64,000 bases of DNA from Parelaphostrongylus tenuis (Eukaryota > Nematoda > Chromadorea > Rhabditida > Metastrongylidae): NCBI GenBank assembly GCA_019055375.1, contig JAHQIW010000507.1, positions 80,823-144,822 on the forward strand, written 5' to 3'. Of the stretch, positions 58,001 through 64,000 are shown one piece after another; position 1 is the first letter of the stretch; every line of letters begins with the position of its first letter. Below the pieces are notes generated by a model that saw only the letters and a program-made list of their open reading frames with translations, ran no database searches and was not told the DNA's origin. A program made the position numbers and the translations under genes.

Positions 58001-59992
58001 CGTTCAGCGTAAATACGGCTTACATGGGCTACAATCACGAAACTTGCTCTAACTGTTATTTGAGCAAGCCGTCATCAACGATGTGTAGTCCAAAAAACAA
58101 TTCCGTTGATTTATTCCAAAGCGAGTTTTGTCCATGTTTTCATCTAGACTTGAAAGGATAGCGCACGCTCATAAAATCTTATCTAGCAATCCGGCGACAT
58201 GTGGAAACGATATGGATACAGGAAATCATAAACGACGAAAAACATCTCAATCGAGCAAACGCAGTTTCTAAGATCTATAAATGAACATTCAGCTAACTAA
58301 AGAATTCATCGTATTGGCAGTAACTACTGGGCTATTATGGAGTGTATACAGTTCATAAAACTACGTCTATGAATGGCAAGTCCACACCATAGCTCAGAAA
58401 TGCACCGTTTCCAAAATTAAAAACTATTTAGGATACGAAGGCGTACTATAAATAATAGGCGAGTGGGTGTATTGAAATCCCGATAACATTTAATAATGGC
58501 TTCCTTGCATTTGAAATAGGAACAATGGAGAAGAAAAGCTACAGTAATGTTTTCCTTTGTTATGCTTGATAACTTTGAAATATTATTGTTATACGATATT
58601 GAATACCTCAATCTTCTCCAAAGTAATGAGTTCCATTCAATCACTGATCATCATAAGAAAATTTGCAAGCTCTTTGTCTCCTAAGTAGGATGTGGAATAT
58701 TGATTTCGCCTTAGCTGGTGGCTCAGACAAACAAGCTTCTGGTTAGGAGCTAACCTATCTTAAAAAGCTTCAGTTTAAAAAAGGCATTATCATAATCAAT
58801 AATAAGTATATGATGATTTAAGGTGCTAAATAGCCATAAAGCTATCATAAATCTTTGAGAAAAGACTATTACAAAGGTTTTGGTCGGATTTCTTCGAACG
58901 AACGGACAGTAACGGCAGATCTTGAATGACAGTCGCGAAATTAGTGACGACGGATCGTACAATATGATATCGACACACGCGAATTAGAACACCCACCTTG
59001 CAAGAGTTGATAGTCTAATGCGAATCTATTTAGCATACGTTGATTTTGATGAAAGAGCCTTTACGGTATACGGTAGTCTAAGTAGGTTTTTGTGGAAGAC
59101 AATCAGGGGAGCGGAATTGTTTTAGTACGCTATGAATTGATTCTGGTGTCGTATAAACTACGAAGGCTAATATAGAAAACAAGGCCTTTTCAGCTGGAAA
59201 AGTAGTTCAGCATCTCCTAAAAATCAAGTTTTAGACTGAACCAATCTAGAGAAGAGCCTGCTGAGCTTTCTTCTGACTACTTTTTCCCGAAAACGAATGA
59301 AGCAAGAGGCCTCATATTGAAAAAATGTGACACACTTTGTGTTATTTGGGCGAGCGCGCTCAATGATCTGTTTCTTATTTACGACGACGACGGATAGAGT
59401 TTATTTTACGACATTAGTTTCTCCGATGATTAACGAGATTGTAGGTGATGCTGGTGGTACCGGGGTCATCACAATATGCGGAAGATTACAATCTATAGTC
59501 ATGACATATTCAAGGAACATAATCTTCAGCAACCAGCAGGCTTTCAGCTATTTCGCAAATACCAAATAGTCGAATATTCGTATTGTTGCTACTTCTCTCT
59601 CAAATATTAAAGAGACAAGTCGTATAAATTATTAGTTTTGGAAGTAGTGCTGATTTACGAGATATGATTTATGCGTTCATCTAAGTATTTGGATATCAAG
59701 CCTTTATGAATAATGGTAGGGCCTATAACACATCCTTCACAACGCCTTATGGAGCAACTACAGTCTGGTTATCCTCGAGTTTGCAAGGAAAGGCTCTCTA
59801 CTAGTCTTTACGATTCAAGAAGAGGGCGAAAAATCAACTGAATGACAGAAGCACTGGGATCTGCACAATGAAGAAAAACTTTGCTAAGAAAGATCAAATA
59901 AAAGTAATAGAAAAAAATAATGAGAGCTACCTACCTTCCCAAGTTTGTTCTCGAGTACTCTTACAACATCATCGTTCTGAATACACCACCAC
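41524..59992 (-). CDS. PTB/PID-domain protein with Pro/Met/His-rich centre, 5' incomplete
   Basis: Eleven exons chain in phase (5' to 3'): 59992-59935, 52939-52790, 52734-52595, 52534-52428, 51567-51433, 51376-51284, 49399-49306, 44756-44151, 43860-43742, 43651-43567 and 41616-41524 (stop TAG). They give about 558 residues. Exons 2-5 form a phosphotyrosine-binding (PTB/PID) fold: strand 1 VLYIGSSVP, helix KDGLQGIQQPLRERY, LSVWSNGILLEY, FFPINTLHYCAAVRY, PIFAAIMRR, VLECHGFIC and the C-terminal helix KAANALVRCCFHAYA. An insert (GGGERFLPLDSPF) splits the domain. PTB domains are cytoplasmic adaptors that bind NPxY-type tails or lipids. Exon 8 is runs of Pro, Met and His (MMPPPMRLPPGVRMPPPPP). Two apparent one-base insertions break the frame, one in exon 52939-52790 near 52815, one in exon 44756-44151 near 44290. 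The exact family was not recognised. Confidence 0.85.
45820..46300. repeat. CA-rich microsatellite with (AT)n core
   Basis: About 480 bp of imperfect (CA)n/(CATA)n with two (AT)n runs at about 45970-46014. All six frames are open because of the composition, giving His/Thr/Tyr or Cys/Val/Tyr repeats that are not genes. It lies in the 4.5-kb intron between exons 49399-49306 and 44756-44151. Confidence 0.9.
47812..48838. repeat. 318-bp tandem array with an inverted first copy
   Basis: Three plus-orientation copies begin ACCCACAGAGATTAGCAAAA at about 48056, 48375 and 48692 (periods 319 and 317). A fourth copy lies inverted at about 48052-47812, so the two meet head to head in a nearly perfect palindrome with arms of over 200 bp. 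Each unit contains a GCCCGA...TCGGGC stem and, between units, a strong hairpin (ACTCTGTGTT...AACACAGAGT). Copies differ by only a few bases. It lies in the large intron of the PTB gene. Confidence 0.9.
49660..49875 (-). repeat. Two adjacent family 2 SINE-like copies
   Basis: Minus strand 49770-49665: A box (TAGCGTGATGGCAACACG), B box (ACGTTCAATTCCCAC), tail CGAAAGTTTTGCATATCACT. A second, more decayed head at 49872-49805 has GAGTTCAACTCAAGC as B box. Both are inside the intron between exons 51376-51284 and 49399-49306. Confidence 0.55.
50009..50083 (+). tRNA. tRNA-Cys(GCA)-like sequence, probably a pseudogene or SINE head
   Basis: A near-complete cloverleaf: acceptor stem GACCTCG/CGGAGTC with one mismatch, D stem GTGC/GCAC, anticodon stem CCACC/GGTGG with loop TGCAAG (anticodon GCA, loop one base short), and a T arm GCGAGTTCAATTCCCGC with one mismatch. 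The A and B boxes are good. The short anticodon loop and mismatches argue against a working tRNA; a SINE head is as likely. Confidence 0.4.
55455..55545 (-). repeat. tRNA-derived SINE, family 2, decayed
   Basis: Minus strand: A-box-like CTGTAATGGTAGCACGCG, B-box-like GCAAGTTCAACCCCAG, then a shortened tail (GATTTTTGCTCACCACT). Confidence 0.5.
57590..57965 (-). promoter_or_regulatory. CT-rich block with a possible alternative first exon
   Basis: The minus strand is pyrimidine-rich (CTCTCTTCCGTC, CACCCACCTCCGCTC) and ends in a strong donor, CCTCA|gtgagtga, near 57633. The next exon in transcription order (52939-52790) starts with ATG in the PTB frame, so a non-coding first exon here would give a shorter isoform beginning at that Met. 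No TATA box is evident. Speculative. Confidence 0.25.
59330..59590. repeat. Dispersed repeat, copy 1 (partner at 63.7 kb)
   Basis: Shares in order GATGATTAACGAGATTGTAG, GATGCTGGTGGTACC and CATATGCGGAAGAT-type blocks with 63695-63910 in direct orientation, with moderate divergence. Origin unknown. Confidence 0.6.
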
Positions 59993-61429
59993 CTGATAAC
60001 AGTATTAGAGATGATGAAAATAGTCGTGAAGTACGTCACCCATGTTGCTAAGGCGCCGAAATAATCGACAAAGTTGAGCTCTTGTCTTAAAATCAACTGC
60101 CATGCCTTGCACTTGCTGCAAACTTGAGGTCAATCGTTCATACTAGGGTCTCAATTCGAGCTTCAAGTAACGAGAAGGATATTGCACAGAAAGTGGCATA
60201 TAGTGATAGATTGTGTGGAGCACATTGAGGAAAAAAGAAATAGTTGATGAATCTATCAACAAATAATCTGGCCAAAAGAAGGAGATAGAGCAGTAGTACC
60301 GATGGCATTAGATACGTGAAAGGCAATGGTTTCGACTCCGCCTCGAGTCAACCAACTCTCATATTACTGCCAAGGTCAGGAGATTGATATCCGACTTGAT
60401 TGATGAGTTTTCTCACAAATTCATGAAGCCTAAGATAACCAACCACGTTGTACCCCTAATAACCACGGAAAAATTCGATCAATCTGCATACGGACGACAT
60501 TTAGGAAGAAAAACATAAAAACAGCAAACAGAAGCCAGACTATGCATTACCGGGAACCTTTATCGGAGATAGATGTGAGAAGGCGAATCGAAGGAATAGA
60601 AGAGGTAATGAGCTACGCACAATAGTTATGAAGTTGAGCATTGAGTGCTTAAAGATCCATTGAATCGTCGATAGACACATAGTTGAATATTGAAAAACTT
60701 TCAGTACGGAATAAAGCTGCCACGCTATTGCTGAGGCAGACCACCTCTATAAAAGTAAATATCAACATTTTTTCATATTGCGCTGCGCCTCGCCTTTTAT
60801 CTAGATGTGCTCAATTTGTGCCTAAATTACCGGGGAAAGCGATTTTTTGAACTATTTTTTGAGCATAACGTAATCCACTTGACAGATTTAATTTATTTCA
60901 CTGACCTTGAATAACTCATATTCTGATTAGAAGATTAGGATTAGAAGTTCATAACACTGAAATGTAATAAAGTTTTCGTCAAGCAAAAACATAACACATT
61001 ATGTGATTCGAATGGCTTAGAATCTGATGAGCGGCGATATTACATCTGGATATGCGTCGATGGTTATCATTACGTAAAGAAGTTAAGAATTTTGACAGAA
61101 ACCTGAAGACTTGCGAAGCCTATATAAGAATATCAGCCCAAATGCTTCAGATTTTGAGGACCGAGGAGACTCATAGAAGCTAATTTGGCCTTTGAAATTG
61201 ATAGCTAAAGTTAAGCAACTTTGACAGTACTATTCTTTATTTAGACTCCTCAGAATTGTGAAAACATGTTAGAGATAAGGCATTTATTAGACAGTTTAAT
61301 GTAAATGCGACTGTACGGCCCTTAGCGTTAACAACTAATAAGGAGAAAAAAAGCACTTTCACGTTCTGTTTGACGAAATCTCGCTTTGCTTCCAAACTAA
61401 AAACCTAACAAAAACACAAGAAGGAGGGT

Positions 61430-61444
61430 GGGGGGGGGGGGGGG
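61430..61444 (+). repeat. Poly-G run
   Basis: Fifteen consecutive G on the plus strand, preceded by GGAGGGT. Such runs can form quadruplexes and are prone to length errors in sequencing. Confidence 0.9.
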
Positions 61445-62059
61445 TTTTAGCTTCCAAAATAATTACTTCAATGGGCATAGAAAAGAGGATTCTAGGTCTG
61501 GGACAGCATAATTTTTTTCATGAAAAACGGACACCATCAAAGAATCCGTAAATGCTCCTATATAGTTTTTTATAACCTGCACCTGTTTTGTTGAAGAAAG
61601 ATGTGAAATGCTTGATGAACGGTTGTCTGACGCTGAAGTAACCTTTACGAAAAATTAGCCTCGTTTTTTATAGCATTCTTCTAATATGATATCCTAATGG
61701 ATACCATTATGTCCAAATAAAGAAATGATAATTACCTAATTACTCAGAGAATCTGTAATCAAAGCACTCGAAAAGAGCTAATTATCCAGAAGCTGGAACA
61801 GATCTTGCTGATTCATGGATTCGAACAATTTCACGGCTCACAAGGCAGATCCGACAGGGGTTTGACACGGCCACGGTAATAAGTATTGATTTCAATGCGT
61901 TTGTCGAGAAACTACTGCATACTTTCAACATCAAATGCAAGATTCAAGGATGGTGAGTAAATGATCGAATAACAATAGGAAGACACAATAAGGTAGAGGA
62001 TAAAGCTCTCGAACTTGATCAGCACCTGAGGAATGCGTCATGAATTCGTCTCCATTTCT

Positions 62060-62290
62060 TAACTTCGTGCGATGTGATTGAATGCATATCTGGCTTCTAC
62101 AATTACTCGCCCTGGCCTCTCTGTATTGAGTCAGTGTTGCTTATCCTCTAAAACAAGTCCGAGATTAGCCTGGCACCAATATACCGACCCAGGAAGGATG
62201 GATGGCTTCGTGAGCCACGAGCGCGAAGTCGAACCATCGACATTGTGTACGACGCAGAGCACCTTAAACCACTGAGCCACATGAGCTCTT
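62060..62290 (-). repeat. tRNA-derived SINE, family 1, copy C (best preserved)
   Basis: Minus strand: head AGAGCTCATGTGGCTCAGTG (A box) and GATGGTTCGACTTCGCG (B box) at tRNA spacing, then a body of about 150 bp with CCTGGGTCGGTATATTGG and TGACTCAATACAGAG, ending near AGCCAGATATGCATTCA. The matching body in the copy at 19865-20107 defines the family. Confidence 0.75.
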
Positions 62291-63694
62291 AGGCAGACAC
62301 ATAAAGAAAGAAAGTTCTTGAGAGCTGTTATTGTAAAGTTCAAGCATAAATCACCCAAAAGATTTTGATATTTTTTGGTCGCAACGGGAGGAATGATTAA
62401 CCTCATTTGCTGCACAAGAATTTTTCATAGGAGTATTAGTAATTATTCGAGAGCTCAAACTTCTGGCTCCAGCCCCATGTAGCCGGTTTTTCAGGACACC
62501 CTTTTATAACCCTGTAGCACTTAGAAAAAAACTGTGTTTCATACTCGCCATATGCTTTTATTTCTATACGCGTATGATGTGCTAGAAGCACGAAAAGCAT
62601 ATCAAGCATATTTCATAGTATCTTAGGCAATTGTTTTGAAGTTTTCTCAAAGCGGAGAAAAAATTCCAACCAAATAACAACATGTCTAACGAGATCGATC
62701 GTTCCGCCTGGCCCACCCTTGCCCTTCTTCCCTCTCCCACCCCGTGGAATAGCTGGATAAACAAGCTCTCCGAAACTGTAAAATTCGATCCTAATTTCTC
62801 TGCTAAACCGTATTCTCAGAAAATAAGCGCAGTGTTGGCATCACTGGTACTTACGCTATCGAATGATTAGTAATAGTTTAAAGAAAAAGCTCTGTCTGGA
62901 GAGGTATGGAGCACAAATTTTTTTCCTCCTACAGCACTGTCAAAAGAGCTTTTCCAAAAAGCGAAACACATTTTTAGTCCTTCAAAACTTGTGCTATCGA
63001 ACGAGCACCATCATTCCAAGGATGGAGTGTACAGCAAAATATAAGCGAGGGAAGAAAAAATCACGTGGTTTTGTTTTGAAAAACCGGTGGAAGTGTGGCT
63101 AGAAATCTGAGGTTTCAAACTATCACTAAGACTTCTATGGAAAATCCCTGCCGAGCGAATGAAATCGGATATTCATTTATACCCTCATAAACAAATTACC
63201 AACTTTTTACGAAAATTTCAGATAGGTCGGAAACCTCTCGAAATAAAGTGTGACGTTAGAATCATCTTTGTCAATGGTCGACTTCTCCATAGTGGCGAGG
63301 AAGCAAAATCGACTAAACAATCAACATAGATTACAGCGAACCCTTATAGAATACCAGTGTTGAACCTTGAGCAAGGAGGCAGACAACATGAACTTTATGT
63401 GGAATCAAAACTCTAACATGAAAATCGTGTTGTTTTATCTCTTTCCATCTGCACAGGTTTTTCAAATATGAAGTGAGATAAAATGTTTATGGTCACAAAA
63501 GCATACAAAGTCGGATACTCGTATGAAGACCTAACAATGGTGACGCAACAGTCTCGCATCAATCAATTAGCTTTGAAGGCCCTTTTATGGTTTTTTCAGG
63601 TCATCTAAGTTTTCTCATAGTGACTATTTCTAGGCCAGAAAAACATGAGCCACTGGACCGCATACAAGAGGAAAAACTAGATCCACTCGTTGCT

Positions 63695-63910
63695 CATCGT
63701 CTGAGTGAGCGAGTCTCAAGGATCAGTTCTTGCTAGCGATGGCGACGTGTAGAGTTTACTTTACGGCTTGAGTTTCTTGATGATTAAGGAGATTATAGAT
63801 GATGCAGGTGGTACCAGAACAAAGACAGCATGCGGAAGATCTAGTCTATAGTTCCAACGCATTCGAGAGACTATCTTTAAAACTAGGAGATTTTAGACAT
63901 TTTCATAGGT
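63695..63910. repeat. Dispersed repeat, copy 2
   Basis: Direct repeat of 59330-59590 (shared GATGATTAAGGAGATTATAG, GCAGGTGGTACCAG and GCATGCGGAAGATCTA blocks). Confidence 0.6.
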
Positions 63911-64000
63911 AATCAGGACGTGGAACTCCGGCTTAGTCATACAAATTGATATTTACTTTACCCTCAAATTAACAAAAAAAAAAGAAATCATGAGTAGATT

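Larger units (their letters stand above)
52945..59930. other. Large first-known intron of the PTB gene; repeats, no clear exon
   Basis: No phase-matched exon was found between exons 59992-59935 and 52939-52790. It holds a family 2 SINE (55455-55545), a CT-rich block (57590-57965), and the first copy of a repeat shared with 63.7 kb. Open frames such as 55589-55852 and 56016-56225 lack splice support. Confidence 0.45.
60000..64000. other. Upstream of the PTB gene exons; no gene recognised
   Basis: The missing 5' exons of the PTB gene should lie here or beyond the window, but no exon ending in the needed phase was found. Contents seen: a run of 15 G at 61430-61444, a family 1 SINE (62060-62290), a repeat shared with 39.7 kb (62855-62980) and the second copy of the 59.3-kb repeat. 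Confidence 0.45.

Overview
The window looks like nuclear DNA of a nematode, most probably a strongylid (hookworm-like) worm. It is AT-rich. Its coding sequence is broken into short exons separated by introns that begin GT and end in a pyrimidine tract plus TTTCAG or TTTTAG, often only 49-95 bp long. It is full of degenerate mariner transposons, foldback elements, tRNA-derived SINE-like repeats and one RTE-type retrotransposon. No bacterial operon, CRISPR array or rRNA gene is seen. Nematode origin is a firm inference; the order is a weaker one.

Most long open frames are not genes. I rebuilt genes by chaining splice sites whose reading phases agree. Four chains stand out. (1) Minus strand, 59992 down to 41524: an 11-exon gene, 5' incomplete, encoding a PTB/PID-domain protein with a Pro/Met/His-rich central exon; this is the best-supported gene. 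(2) Minus strand, 32004 to 28338: a seven-exon gene giving a complete 174-residue protein of unknown family. (3) Plus strand, about 14372 to 21428: a ten-exon chain for a basic, helical protein of unknown family, carrying one in-frame TAG and one apparent frameshift. (4) Minus strand, 25875 to 24390: a two-exon gene for a 59-residue single-pass membrane microprotein with a putative trans-splice acceptor 6 nt before its ATG. Weaker exon calls lie at 10065-11492 (+, tail-anchored protein), 12979-13081 (-), 23509-23706 (-), 32199-32620 (+) and 34061-34279 (-).

Layout. 0-9 kb: mariner wreckage (a palindromic derivative at 2.7-3.2 kb, an antisense relic at 4.6-5.1 kb, an internally deleted element with only the DNA-binding half of transposase at 7.8-8.5 kb). 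10-21 kb: two plus-strand genes. 22-28 kb: minus-strand small genes, a 745-bp foldback element and another mariner relic. 28-34 kb: a minus gene and a plus gene start head-to-head 194 bp apart. 36-37.7 kb: a dead RTE retrotransposon that has lost its catalytic box. 41.5-60 kb: the PTB gene, whose large introns hold a CA/AT microsatellite, a 318-bp tandem/inverted repeat array, SINE-like insertions and a tRNA-Cys-like sequence. 60-64 kb: no gene recognised, repeats only.

No interaction between the genes can be read from sequence. The main themes are repeat insertion into introns and several one-base or one-codon breaks inside otherwise convincing exons, which could be assembly errors or real decay.
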